DNA of 13,436 bases from SZUA-584 sp964607965 (GTDB taxonomy: Bacteria > Bacillota > Clostridia > Christensenellales > SZUA-584). The position numbers and the translations under genes were made by a program. Within the stretch, counting starts at the first letter, position 1. Every line of letters begins with the position of its first letter. The stretch is taken from the NCBI GenBank assembly GCA_964607965.1, contig CAZSMH010000052.1, forward strand, positions 1 to 13,436, in the 5' to 3' direction. This document shows positions 1 to 8,292 of the stretch, in pieces. The notes under the pieces were generated by a model. It searched no databases. It had not been told where the DNA came from and saw nothing but the letters and a program-made list of their open reading frames with translations.

Positions 1-51
1 GTGACCTCTTGACTGCCAGTCAAGCGCTCTAGCCAACTGAGCTAATCCCCC
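1..51 (-). tRNA. tRNA-Ala(GGC), partial (3' part outside the window)
   Basis: Read on the minus strand, the segment starts with a GGGGGAT acceptor strand, then a D-arm (GCTC...GAGC type), then an anticodon stem CTTGA/TCAAG closing the 7-base loop CTGGCAG. Loop positions 34-36 are GGC, which reads the alanine codon GCC. The variable loop begins before the window edge, so the T-arm and acceptor 3' strand are missing here. It lies about 100 bases downstream of proS in the same orientation. I see no clear terminator between them, so read-through from proS is possible. Confidence 0.9.
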
Positions 52-148
52 GTGTTTGGATGCACACACAATTTTAACGGCTTGATGATACAATGTCAAC
101 ACCCAATACATATGCAAGAATCTGCGGCAATTTCCCGGCAAGATTTTT

Positions 149-1855
149 CTATTTGTTTTTTCCGCGTACCTCAGCAACAATGCGCTGCACCGCTTCGTCC
201 GCGGTCATTTCACAAGCTGCCTTTTCCCGCCGCGGCTTGTATTCTACGATACTCTCGGCCGCACGCCTCCCGACGTTTATACGGTGAGGAATGCCTATTA
301 AATCCGCATCCTTAAATTTTACGCCTGCACGCTCGTCACGGTCGTCTAAAAGCGTATCTATGCCCGCATCTATAAGATTTTTGTATATCTGCTCTGCAAG
401 AGAAGTTTGCGTTTCGTTTGCCGCGCTTACCGGGACCACAACGGCGTTATACGGGGCAACGCTGTCCGGCCAGATAATGCCGTCCTCATCGTTATGCTGC
501 TCTATTATCGCCTGCATAGTGCGGTTAAGCCCAATGCCGTAGCTGCCCATAATACATGGCTTTTGCTTTGCATCCTGGTCAAGGAAAAGACATTCCATAG
601 CAACGCTGTACTTAGTACCCAGCTTAAAGATGTGCCCAACTTCAATTGATTTATCTATATTGGCCTCCGCACCGCACGCCGGGCACGGGTCGCCTTGCTC
701 TATCATACGTATGTCGCATATATCGTCGGTAATAAAGTCGCGGTCATAATTAACGCCAATAAAGTGGTAATCCGTCATATTCGCCCCGACAAGGAAGTTG
801 CGCATGCACGGCACCTCTTTATCCACTATAAGTCTGTCCGCATCCAAACCTATTGGTCCTGCAAACCCAACCTTAGCGCCGGTGGCTTTATACACTTCCT
901 CAGGACCCGCCAGCTCTAGGTTTGTACAGCCGATATAATTTTTTAGCTTGGTTTCGTTTATTTCGCGGTCTCCGCGCACCATAGCCGCAACTATCTTGTC
1001 GTCTGCTTTATAAAGCAGCGTTTTGGCAAATCTGTCGGGAGTTTTACCAAAGAAGCCCACAAGTTCTTCTATTGTGCCCACATTGGGTGTATGCACCTTT
1101 TCAACAGCGTCAAAATCTTCTTCTGCAGCGGCGGCATCCGGACAAGCGGCCAGTTCCGCGTTTGCCGCATAACCGCATTTAGAGCACGAGATTATTGTGT
1201 CGTCGCCGATATCAGACTTTATCATAAATTCCTGAGAGCCGGAACCGCCCATAGCGCCGCTGTCTGCATGCACCACTGCAAAATCCAGCCCGCAGCGGTC
1301 AAAAATTTTACAATACGCATCGTACATCTTGTTATAAGATTCATCGAGACCGGCTTCATCAACGTCAAACGAGTACGCGTCTTTCATCACAAATTCACGG
1401 CATCTTATCATTCCGAAGCGCGGACGGCGCTCGTCACGGTATTTATTTTGTATCTGGTAAATAGTTTTCGGCATTGCCTTGTAAGACTGCAATTCCTGAC
1501 GCAGCACATATGCGAATATCTCTTCGTGAGTAGGCCCAAGGCAGAAGTCCCGCCCGTTTCTGTCATTAAACTTTATCATTTCGGTGCCGAAAACTTCCCA
1601 CCTGCCGGACTGCTGATAATAATCCGCCGGAAGCAGCGCCGACATGATAAGCTCCTGCGCGCCCGTGGCATCCATCTCCTCACGGATAATTTTTTCTATC
1701 TTTTTAAAAACACGAAACCCGAGCGGCATAAGCGCGTAAACGCCCGTTGCAAGACGGCGCATCATGCCCGCCTTTAACAGCAATACATGGCTTTGCGCTT
1801 CCGCCTCCGCAGGCACCTCGCGCTGTGTTGAAAACAGCATCTGCGACATTCTCAT
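149..1855 (-). CDS. proS: Prolyl-tRNA synthetase (bacterial type, with editing domain)
   Basis: Cytoplasmic class II aminoacyl-tRNA synthetase that charges tRNA-Pro with proline using ATP. The 568-residue protein has the usual length of the bacterial ProS form. The N-terminus (MRMSQMLFST) aligns with E. coli ProS (MRTSQYLLST), supporting the first ATG. Visible motifs are the LGPTHEE substrate loop at residues 107-112, class II motif 2 (YRDERRPRFG...REF, 139-155) and motif 3 (GSYGIGLNR, 437-445). The inserted editing domain that removes mischarged Ala-tRNA-Pro lies at about 224-405; it is bracketed by two CxxC pairs (C224/C227 and C391/C394) that could bind a metal. The C-terminal anticodon-binding domain follows (about 465-568). 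A promoter sits at 1900-1928. I see no T-box leader. The gene is divergent from the c-di-GMP gene. Confidence 0.98.
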   Translation of the reverse strand: MRMSQMLFSTQREVPAEAEAQSHVLLLKAGMMRRLATGVYALMPLGFRVFKKIEKIIREEMDATGAQELIMSALLPADYYQQSGRWEVFGTEMIKFNDRNGRDFCLGPTHEEIFAYVLRQELQSYKAMPKTIYQIQNKYRDERRPRFGMIRCREFVMKDAYSFDVDEAGLDESYNKMYDAYCKIFDRCGLDFAVVHADSGAMGGSGSQEFMIKSDIGDDTIISCSKCGYAANAELAACPDAAAAEEDFDAVEKVHTPNVGTIEELVGFFGKTPDRFAKTLLYKADDKIVAAMVRGDREINETKLKNYIGCTNLELAGPEEVYKATGAKVGFAGPIGLDADRLIVDKEVPCMRNFLVGANMTDYHFIGVNYDRDFITDDICDIRMIEQGDPCPACGAEANIDKSIEVGHIFKLGTKYSVAMECLFLDQDAKQKPCIMGSYGIGLNRTMQAIIEQHNDEDGIIWPDSVAPYNAVVVPVSAANETQTSLAEQIYKNLIDAGIDTLLDDRDERAGVKFKDADLIGIPHRINVGRRAAESIVEYKPRREKAACEMTADEAVQRIVAEVRGKNK

Positions 1856-1899
1856 TAGCCTTAAAACTCCTTTTGCCTAAGCTACTAAAATACCCGCAC

Positions 1900-1928
1900 A
1901 GTATAACATAATAGCAGCTTGTGTTCAA
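1900..1928 (-). promoter_or_regulatory. Predicted sigma-A promoter of proS
   Basis: On the minus strand TTGAAC (-35, at 1928-1923) is followed by exactly 17 bases and TATACT (-10, at 1905-1900). Transcription would start near 1893, giving a leader of roughly 40 bases before the proS ATG. The leader holds an AAGGAG ribosome binding site but no room for a T-box riboswitch. Confidence 0.7.
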
Positions 1929-2315
1929 TGAAAAAGGCCGAAAACAAAGACTTCTAAACGCTGTTGCCGAAAATTATAAATTTATTATACAGTGCAAACG
2001 TGCGCTTCTTTTGTTATCCATATTAAGGATTTACAGACAAAACAAACAGATTGAATTTATAGTCAATTAACATTATGATTAGGATTAGGATTGGTTTAAT
2101 ATATAATCCGTAGCATCGCCATAAAGTCTAAAAGATTTTTAAGTGGTGCAAATATTTTATACAACTAAGGGAAGGCAAAACTATATGATTTTATCCGATT
2201 AAAACTGAATGCAGCTTTATTATATGCGACTAAAAAAGCCGCATCATGAATAGATGATATTTATGTATTTATTATGTCAGTAAATAAATAGGCTCGAACT
2301 TATACCAAAATATAT
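1929..2315. other. Non-coding divergent intergenic region between proS and the c-di-GMP gene
   Basis: About 390 AT-rich bases carry no convincing reading frame. They hold a short tandem repeat, GATTAG-GATTAG-GATTGG (2078-2095), and a small hairpin (2224-2230 with 2238-2244, loop TAAAAAA). The hairpin lacks a T-run after it on either strand. A possible plus-strand promoter is listed separately. Nothing else is recognisable. Confidence 0.6.
2051..2079 (+). promoter_or_regulatory. Possible promoter for the riboswitch-controlled gene
   Basis: TTGAAT (2051-2056), a 17-base spacer and TATGAT (2074-2079) fit a sigma-A promoter. It would give a long leader of about 370 bases before the TTG start, of which only the last third is riboswitch. 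The region is AT-rich, so a chance match is possible and a closer promoter may exist. Confidence 0.35.
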
Positions 2316-2403
2316 AAATGTTGAAAAGGCAAACTTATCGAAAGATAAGGACGCAAAGCCGTGAGTCTAAAGGCTTTTTTAAGCTATGATTGTCAGGTTA
2401 CCG
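2316..2403 (+). promoter_or_regulatory. Cyclic di-GMP-I (GEMM-I) riboswitch aptamer
   Basis: The conserved GEMM-I elements appear in order: AAGGCAAAC, a helix CTTATC/GATAAG closed by a GAAA tetraloop (2334-2349), GGACGCAAAGCC (2349-2360), GTCTAA, a second variable helix (about 2365-2390), and the terminal CAGGTTACC (2394-2402). The GAAA loop and the opposite GTCTAA...TATGA side fit the known tetraloop-receptor contact. By alignment to the Vibrio Vc2 structure, the ligand-contacting G20 is G2329 and C92 is C2401. G at the first site favours c-di-GMP over the cGAMP variants, which carry A. It lies about 50 bases before a GGDEF/HD-GYP gene, which matches its function. Confidence 0.94.
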
Positions 2404-2411
2404 TATTTTTT

Positions 2412-2435
2412 TGGGGCGCCTGCCAAGGTGCCCTA
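2412..2435 (+). promoter_or_regulatory. Hairpin in the riboswitch expression platform
   Basis: GGGCGCC (2414-2420) pairs with GGTGCCC (2427-2433) through one G-T wobble around a TGCCAA loop; two weaker outer pairs are possible. No T-run follows, so it is a poor intrinsic terminator. It ends eight bases before the GGGGG ribosome binding site (2443-2447), and its 3' strand carries CCC that could otherwise pair with that site. Control of translation initiation is therefore possible. Upstream CCAAAATA (2305-2312) could pair with TATTTTTTTGG (2404-2414), so an extended aptamer stem might compete with the base of this hairpin. The switching mechanism is inferred, not shown. Confidence 0.5.
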
Positions 2436-2455
2436 TTTAACTGGGGGAAACTTAA

Positions 2456-4210
2456 TTGCTGGAAATATCATCAAAGTACAAGAAAAATAAAAAAATTTTA
2501 AAGCATACTTTTGCGGGCGCTTTCGTTTTGTGCCTAGTATCGGGCGTGTTCGCTGTAACCGAAGTGTATAATCATTACCGGTTAAAGGCGGAAAGCGACG
2601 CTTTGTCTTTTTCAAAAGCAGCGGCTGCATTTATTGATCCTGATAGCATTGCAAAGCTGGACGCACATATAAGCGATGTTGACAAACCTGAATATAATGA
2701 AATCAAAAACAGTCTTAGCGAATTTAACAAGCAAAACTCAAGCGTGGCATTTGCATATCTGCTCGCCGAAAGGGAAGGAAAGCTGTTTTTTTTAGCTGAC
2801 AGCGACCCTGGCTCTTCCGGAAACTCTTTTTCCCCTGGTAAGGAATATAATAAAGCAGCCGCGGAGGACTTTGTGCCTTTCAATAACCAAACAGCAGTAG
2901 TGACAAGACAAACAAATAATAATCGGCTTAATGTGCTGATCCCGATAAAAGATGCAGAAACAGGCAATGTAATAGCTTTATTCGGTGCAGAGTACCTTGA
3001 TTCTCAATGGTCTGCGGATACAGGCAGACAGGTAATAGGCGCATCAGCAATCTTCCTGTGCATTTTGCTCCTGATTGTAGGATTATATTTTTATTTTATA
3101 AAAAGGGCGGAATATAAGGAAACTCACGAGGCTTTAATTAAGAGCGAACGCAACAGAACGATGCTGTTTAAGTTTACGGAGAATCACGATACTATGACCG
3201 GGCTATATAACAGAAACTATTATGAGACAATAAAATATGAACTTGATAGGCAAGAAAACCTCCCGCTGGCTATTGTTTTTGCAGATATTAACGGTATACG
3301 GATGATTAACGATGCATTTGGGCACGCAGAAGGCGACTTCTTGATAAAGCAAACTGCCCGAATTATTCAAAACTGCTGCAGAGAAGCCGATATTCTGTCC
3401 AGAACGGGGGACAATGAATTCACAATTATATTGCCAGATACAGATAAAGAACAGGCAAGTCAATTTGTTAAGTCAATAAAAATAGCGTGTGAAGAGTACA
3501 ATAAAAATGAGCCTGACAGAGCGCGTCAAATCAGTATCTCTGTTGGTTTCGGGACAAAACATACCGAAGATGAACCGCTAAAAGCTGCTGAAAAAGAAGC
3601 AGAAGCCTATATGAAAAAGAAAAAACTTCTCGACAGATACAGCCATCATGATTCCATATTATCGTCGGTGGTGGCAACAATGAACGCAAGAAGTCAGGAA
3701 ACAGAAGAGCATGCCGGGCGGCTATTTGTTTACTGTAAAATGATCGGCCAGGAGATTGGGCTGCAGGAAAAGAATCTTGATGACTTAAAACTATTATCTA
3801 TGCTGCACGATATTGGCAAGATGGGAATTGATGATCGAATACTTAATAAGCCGGATATACTGACGGACGAAGAATGGCTGGCAATGAAAAAGCACCCGGA
3901 AATCGGCTGCCGTATCGCAAAGGCTGCCCCCGAGCTTGAATCCATAGCTGAATATATTCTGTATCACCACGAGCGCTGGGACGGCAAAGGCTATCCGGAA
4001 GGACTAAAGGGCAATAGTATCCCTTTGTTGTCACGCATACTTGCTATTGCAGATGCGTACGATGCCATGACCGAAGACAGGGTTTACAGAAAAGCGCTTC
4101 CCCGGCATGAGGCGATTGAAGAGATAAAGCGCAACGCAGGAACACAGTTTGACCCGCAAATTGCACAGATATTTATAGACAAGGTCTGGTCAAAAGTTAA
4201 ATATAATTAA
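2456..4210 (+). CDS. Membrane sensor protein with degenerate GGDEF and intact HD-GYP domains (probable c-di-GMP phosphodiesterase)
   Basis: The 584-residue protein has membrane segments at about 18-36 and 193-214, enclosing a 155-residue extracytoplasmic region that looks like a Cache/PAS-type sensor. A GGDEF domain follows (about 240-395). Its signature is changed to RTGDNEF (316-322), so the acidic residue that should bind metal is Asn, although D277 and an RxxD I-site-like motif (309-312) remain. Diguanylate cyclase activity is unlikely. The C-terminal HD-GYP domain (about 396-584) is complete: HDIGK (451-455), H480, HHE (504-506), DGKGYP (509-514), RILAIADAYDAM and a FDP tail motif. This family hydrolyses c-di-GMP. 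The start is TTG with GGGGGAA seven bases upstream; no in-frame ATG is better placed. A c-di-GMP riboswitch precedes it. The gene is convergent with mfd, with a 34-base gap and no clear terminator. Confidence 0.93.
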   Translation: MLEISSKYKKNKKILKHTFAGAFVLCLVSGVFAVTEVYNHYRLKAESDALSFSKAAAAFIDPDSIAKLDAHISDVDKPEYNEIKNSLSEFNKQNSSVAFAYLLAEREGKLFFLADSDPGSSGNSFSPGKEYNKAAAEDFVPFNNQTAVVTRQTNNNRLNVLIPIKDAETGNVIALFGAEYLDSQWSADTGRQVIGASAIFLCILLLIVGLYFYFIKRAEYKETHEALIKSERNRTMLFKFTENHDTMTGLYNRNYYETIKYELDRQENLPLAIVFADINGIRMINDAFGHAEGDFLIKQTARIIQNCCREADILSRTGDNEFTIILPDTDKEQASQFVKSIKIACEEYNKNEPDRARQISISVGFGTKHTEDEPLKAAEKEAEAYMKKKKLLDRYSHHDSILSSVVATMNARSQETEEHAGRLFVYCKMIGQEIGLQEKNLDDLKLLSMLHDIGKMGIDDRILNKPDILTDEEWLAMKKHPEIGCRIAKAAPELESIAEYILYHHERWDGKGYPEGLKGNSIPLLSRILAIADAYDAMTEDRVYRKALPRHEAIEEIKRNAGTQFDPQIAQIFIDKVWSKVKYN

Positions 4211-4244
4211 CGCCAAAGCCGGCTTAGAAATTTTATATATCCTC

Positions 4245-7200
4245 TCACTCCGTCCGCTGCCCGGCGCAGCAGCGGCGTATGCCGTGCAAAAAGGCTATCA
4301 ACGAATCCACGGCGTTTTGCTGGGGCGCCTTAAACACAATAAACGGAGGCTCGGCAGCTTTAAGCTGAGCGTTTTCGTGCCTTTTTAACCTTCTTAGAAG
4401 AGCCTTTGCATCAACAGCGCTCTCTTCCCCGTATTTAAGTGTAAACGTGCGCCCTCTGCGGGTAACCGAAACAAAACCCGCTCTTGACGCGAAGCTTTTT
4501 ATTACCGAAATCAGTATAAGATTTTCCACAGGCCGCGGCAGCTTTCCGTAACGGTCGGCTATTTCTTCCTTAAGCTGCTTTGCGCTGCGAGTGCCGTCAA
4601 CCGCTGCTATCCGCTTGTATATTTCTATCCTCTGCATATCATCGGATATGTATGAAACGGGCACATTCGCATCAAGCCTTATCTCCACCGATGTGTCGGC
4701 AAAGCGCTCTATGCGCTGTCCCTTTATTTCGGCAACGGCTTCGCGCATAAACCTGCAGTACATATCGTACCCGACAGCCGCCATCTGTCCGGACTGCTCA
4801 GGACCTAAAAGATTTCCTGCACCCCTTATCTCAAGGTCTCGCATTGCTATTTTAAAACCAGCGCCAAGTTCGGTAAATTCGGCAATAGTGGCAAGCCTCT
4901 TTTCCGCCTCGGGCGTCATCCTCGCCCCGGGCAGATATGTAAGATAAGCATACGAGTTTTTTGCCGCGCGCCCCACGCGTCCTTTTATCTGATACAGCTG
5001 CGCCAGGCCAAATTTATCCGCCTCGTAAATAATAACGGTGTTAACATTAGGTATATCTATTCCGGATTCTATAATGGTAGTACATAAAAGCACATCGTAA
5101 TGTCCCGAGAGGAAATCTACCATAACGTCTTCCATTGCAGCCTCTCCCATTCGCCCGTGCGCCACAGCCACGCGCGCCTCCGGCACGTGCCTTTTAAGTT
5201 CTCCCGCCAGCCTGTCCATAAGCTCTATGCGGCGGCATACGAAATAGGTCTGTCCTTTGCGCTGCATTTCCCGCAAGACAGCGTCTCGTAAAAGCTTTGG
5301 ACTGTATTCTATAACATAGCTTTCAGGCGGCTTTCGCTCTTCGGGCGGCGTATCCAGCATACTTAAATCGCGTATGCCGGTAAGCGCCATCTGCAGCGTC
5401 CGCGGTATGGGCGTAGCAGAAAGCGTCAGCACATCTATGCTGCGCTTTAAGTCCTTTATTCGCTCCTTGTGCGATACGCCGAACCGCTGTTCCTCGTCTA
5501 TTACTAGCAGCCCTAAATTTTTAAAATCTACGTCTTTTGACAGCAGCCTGTGCGTACCTATTACAATATCCACCGTACCTGCCTTAACGCCTGCTAAAAT
5601 ACGTTGCTGCTCTGCCGCGCTCACGTAACGCGAGACGGCCTCTATCGATACGGCAAATTCGGCAAACCGTTCCCGAAAAGTATGGTAATGCTGGCGTGCA
5701 AGCAACGTCGTCGGGACAAGCACGGCACACTGCCTTTCCTCCATAACTGCTTTAAAGCACGCGCGCATGGCAACCTCGGTTTTTCCGTAGCCTACATCTC
5801 CCAAAAGCAGCCTGTCCATAACTTTCTCACTTTGCATGTCGCGCTTTATCTCTTCTATGCTTTTAAGCTGCCCTTCGGTTTCCTCGTACGGAAAAGCGTC
5901 TTCGAACTGCTTTTGCCACAATGTATCCGATCCAAAGCTGTGCCCTTTGTTTAATAGCCTCTCGCTGTATATTGAAACAAGGTCTTCCGCCAGCTCTTTT
6001 ACCGCCTTTTTGACGCGCGCTTTTGTCTGGCTCCATTCCCGTCCGCCGAGCTTGCTTAAACGCTCGCCCTCGCCGCCCAGGTATTTTTGTACTCGTTCTA
6101 TCTGGTCTGTCGGTATAAACAGTTTGTCGTTGTCGCGGTACTCCAATTCCAGATAATCTCTCGATATGTTCTGTACGGTGCGAGTCACGAGACCCAAAAA
6201 CCGTCCCTTTCCGTGTATATCGTGCACTATCAAATCGCCCGGCTTCAAGTCGGTAAATATATCAAGATGTTTGCCCTTGAGTGCATGCCTTTTCTTTTTG
6301 GCAAACCCGTATATGTCTCTCTCGCCCAAGAAATATACTTTCTGGTCTGTAAGCTCAAATCCCGAATACAGCATATCTGCAAATGTGCCCGTTTCACCTT
6401 CTTCAAGAGCCCTTGAGTTATCAATATACGACACAGTCAGCTTTTCGTCTGTAAGCTCGGCTGAAAGGCGCTGCGCACGCGCTGTGTTCCCGCAGAAAAG
6501 GTAAACGCGCCATCCGGCGGATACACGTCCTTGAATGTCCTCTTTTAAAAAATCAATCCTTCGATTATATGCAAGCGCGCTTTTTGCCTGAATCGTTATT
6601 TGAGCCTTATTCCCAATCAGAGAATTTCCTATTGTGCACATGTCAATAACGCTGTTTTCCAGAGCCTTGTTTAAAAGCATGCTGTGGGGAAAATAAAGCG
6701 CATGCTGCTCTGTAAAAGCTTCTCCGGCTTCAACCATAGCATTAAGCCTTGCTGCAAAATCTTCCTCACGCCGTTTTGCGGCGTTTTTTATATGATTATA
6801 ATCATCGAATACAATAAGCGCGTCTTTTGCGTAATTAAGCAGGCTGTGGCTGCAGAATACATGGGCAAAATTTTCAATGTCCTCAAAGTATCTTCCGCCC
6901 GAAAGCTGATGTGCGTAATCCTCGTATCGCTGCGAGAGCAGCGCGCTTTGCGGCTGAAAGTTTGAAAAATAATCGGCTCCCCGCTGTGCGGCAGCGCTGT
7001 CGAGAGTTATTTCCACAGCAGGAAGCAGATCAACTTCGTTTAGCACTTCTCGTCCGCGCCGCTGTGTAGACGGATCGAAAGTGTGTATACTCTCGACTAT
7101 GGTATCAAAAAAATCGATGCGGTAAGGAGCGGCAGCTCCCGGGCAGAATACGTCTAGTATCTCGCCGCGGCGTGCAGCCTGACCCGCTGTTTCCACGGCC

Positions 7201-7679
7201 GAAACCCGTTCATACCCGCAAAGCACCAGATTTTCCATAAGTCTTTCGGGATTGTAATCGCTGTTCCTGCTAATTATAATATGCGCGTTTTTAAAAACAT
7301 CCGGGGGGACAAGCCGCGCTGACAGCGCTTCTTCGCTCACAAAGACAGGCTTTGCTCCAACTGATTGAAGCTTTGAAATAGCGCATATGCGCATAAACAT
7401 GTTTTCCCTGCTGCGTGCAACGGATGAGCGAAGCTGAAGCGACCTGCGCGGCAGATAAACCGCGTCACGCGCTGCTTCCCAATAGGCTTGTGCGGCGGCG
7501 TCAGTTTCGCACACAAATATCACGCTGCGGCGTGTCTTTTTTACCAAAGCTTTTGCAATATGCGCTTTTAAACTATCGGGGACACCATAAACAGAGCAGG
7601 GAACGCTCCCTGCCCGCAGCGCTTTCTGCAGCTGCAGGAAAGCCTGTGTATTATAGATATGATCTGTTATCCGTATCAT
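4245..7679 (-). CDS. mfd: Transcription-repair coupling factor Mfd
   Basis: An ATP-driven DNA translocase that removes RNA polymerase stalled at lesions and recruits the UvrA-UvrB excision machinery. At 1144 residues it has the normal family length. The N-terminal UvrB-homology region occupies about 1-330. The CarD-like RNA-polymerase-interacting domain is at about 478-545 (GDLIVHDIHGKGRF...). The RecG-like helicase core has Walker A GDVGYGKT (627-634), DEEQ box (728-731), SATPIPRT (754-761), TTIIESGIDIP (867-877) and QIKGRVGR (897-904). The C-terminal autoinhibitory domain is at about 995-1144. The ATG lies one base after the pth stop codon and has no strong ribosome binding site of its own, so translation is probably coupled to pth. 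It is the last gene of the glmU operon and looks intact. Confidence 0.98.
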   Translation of the reverse strand: MIRITDHIYNTQAFLQLQKALRAGSVPCSVYGVPDSLKAHIAKALVKKTRRSVIFVCETDAAAQAYWEAARDAVYLPRRSLQLRSSVARSRENMFMRICAISKLQSVGAKPVFVSEEALSARLVPPDVFKNAHIIISRNSDYNPERLMENLVLCGYERVSAVETAGQAARRGEILDVFCPGAAAPYRIDFFDTIVESIHTFDPSTQRRGREVLNEVDLLPAVEITLDSAAAQRGADYFSNFQPQSALLSQRYEDYAHQLSGGRYFEDIENFAHVFCSHSLLNYAKDALIVFDDYNHIKNAAKRREEDFAARLNAMVEAGEAFTEQHALYFPHSMLLNKALENSVIDMCTIGNSLIGNKAQITIQAKSALAYNRRIDFLKEDIQGRVSAGWRVYLFCGNTARAQRLSAELTDEKLTVSYIDNSRALEEGETGTFADMLYSGFELTDQKVYFLGERDIYGFAKKKRHALKGKHLDIFTDLKPGDLIVHDIHGKGRFLGLVTRTVQNISRDYLELEYRDNDKLFIPTDQIERVQKYLGGEGERLSKLGGREWSQTKARVKKAVKELAEDLVSIYSERLLNKGHSFGSDTLWQKQFEDAFPYEETEGQLKSIEEIKRDMQSEKVMDRLLLGDVGYGKTEVAMRACFKAVMEERQCAVLVPTTLLARQHYHTFRERFAEFAVSIEAVSRYVSAAEQQRILAGVKAGTVDIVIGTHRLLSKDVDFKNLGLLVIDEEQRFGVSHKERIKDLKRSIDVLTLSATPIPRTLQMALTGIRDLSMLDTPPEERKPPESYVIEYSPKLLRDAVLREMQRKGQTYFVCRRIELMDRLAGELKRHVPEARVAVAHGRMGEAAMEDVMVDFLSGHYDVLLCTTIIESGIDIPNVNTVIIYEADKFGLAQLYQIKGRVGRAAKNSYAYLTYLPGARMTPEAEKRLATIAEFTELGAGFKIAMRDLEIRGAGNLLGPEQSGQMAAVGYDMYCRFMREAVAEIKGQRIERFADTSVEIRLDANVPVSYISDDMQRIEIYKRIAAVDGTRSAKQLKEEIADRYGKLPRPVENLILISVIKSFASRAGFVSVTRRGRTFTLKYGEESAVDAKALLRRLKRHENAQLKAAEPPFIVFKAPQQNAVDSLIAFLHGIRRCCAGQRTE

Positions 7680-7680
7680 T

Positions 7681-8292
7681 CTAATTGTATCGGTTTTGCG
7701 CTTCGGTTAAGCCGCTTTCAATTACAGCTTCCACCGCATCCGCCGCTTTCAAAAGCGTTTCAAAAGCCGCCTTTTTATCTCTGTGCTCGCCTAATACATA
7801 GTCTACTATGTCGCCTTGGGGTTTGCCTATGCCTACGCGTACTCTTACAAACTCATCTGTATTAAGCGAGTATATTACGGACTTTATACCGTTATGAGAG
7901 CCAGCACTGCCGCGCGCCTTTATTCTTACGGTGCCCACAGAAATATCCGCATCATCATATATAACTATAAGCTCGTCTTTTCTTATTCCCAGAGCACTCG
8001 AGAGCTCTTTTACGCTTTCGCCGGAACAGTTCATATAAGTCTGCGGCATGCAGAGCAAAACCCGTTTGCCGCCTATGCTTCCTTTCCCTAGCCGTGCACG
8101 GTGTTTATGTATCTTTAAGGAAATGCCGTGGCGCTGCGCAAGTATTGATATCACATCAAAGCCGGCATTATGCCGTGTGTGCGCATATTTACCTCCCGGG
8201 TTTCCAAGCCCTATTATATAAAAGTCGGCTGTCAAACCGGCGGCAGACTTTCTGTGAAGCTTAGAAAAGCCGAATAATCTCCCTTTTTGCAT
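7681..8292 (-). CDS. pth: Peptidyl-tRNA hydrolase
   Basis: Cytoplasmic enzyme that cleaves the ester bond of peptidyl-tRNA dropped from ribosomes, recycling tRNA. Family residues are present: N31 in GLGNPG, the catalytic His of TRHNAGF (H41), N88 in PQTYMNCSG, D113 in IYDDAD and N134 in GSHNG. With the ATG at 8292 it is 203 residues, and the family core starts only at about residue 23, so there is an extra basic N-terminal stretch (MQKGRLFGFSKLHRK). I keep this start because GAGAGG lies seven bases upstream. It overlaps the HAD gene by 61 bases. A TTG at 8235, overlapping the HAD stop as TTGA, would give a 184-residue protein of standard form but lacks a good binding site. Confidence 0.95.
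   Translation of the reverse strand: MQKGRLFGFSKLHRKSAAGLTADFYIIGLGNPGGKYAHTRHNAGFDVISILAQRHGISLKIHKHRARLGKGSIGGKRVLLCMPQTYMNCSGESVKELSSALGIRKDELIVIYDDADISVGTVRIKARGSAGSHNGIKSVIYSLNTDEFVRVRVGIGKPQGDIVDYVLGEHRDKKAAFETLLKAADAVEAVIESGLTEAQNRYN

Noticed and set aside
1856..1900. Possible T-box leader before proS, common for Firmicute synthetase genes
   Set aside because: The predicted leader is only about 40 bases and neither it nor the upstream region has the conserved T-box sequence or a terminator stem.
2316..2403. cGAMP-type (GEMM-Ib) riboswitch instead of c-di-GMP-I
   Set aside because: The ligand-discriminating position is G (2329), not the A seen in the cGAMP variants.
291..6504. Many long open frames opposite proS, mfd and other genes
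   Set aside because: They are antisense shadows of well-supported genes, without ribosome binding sites or recognisable domains.
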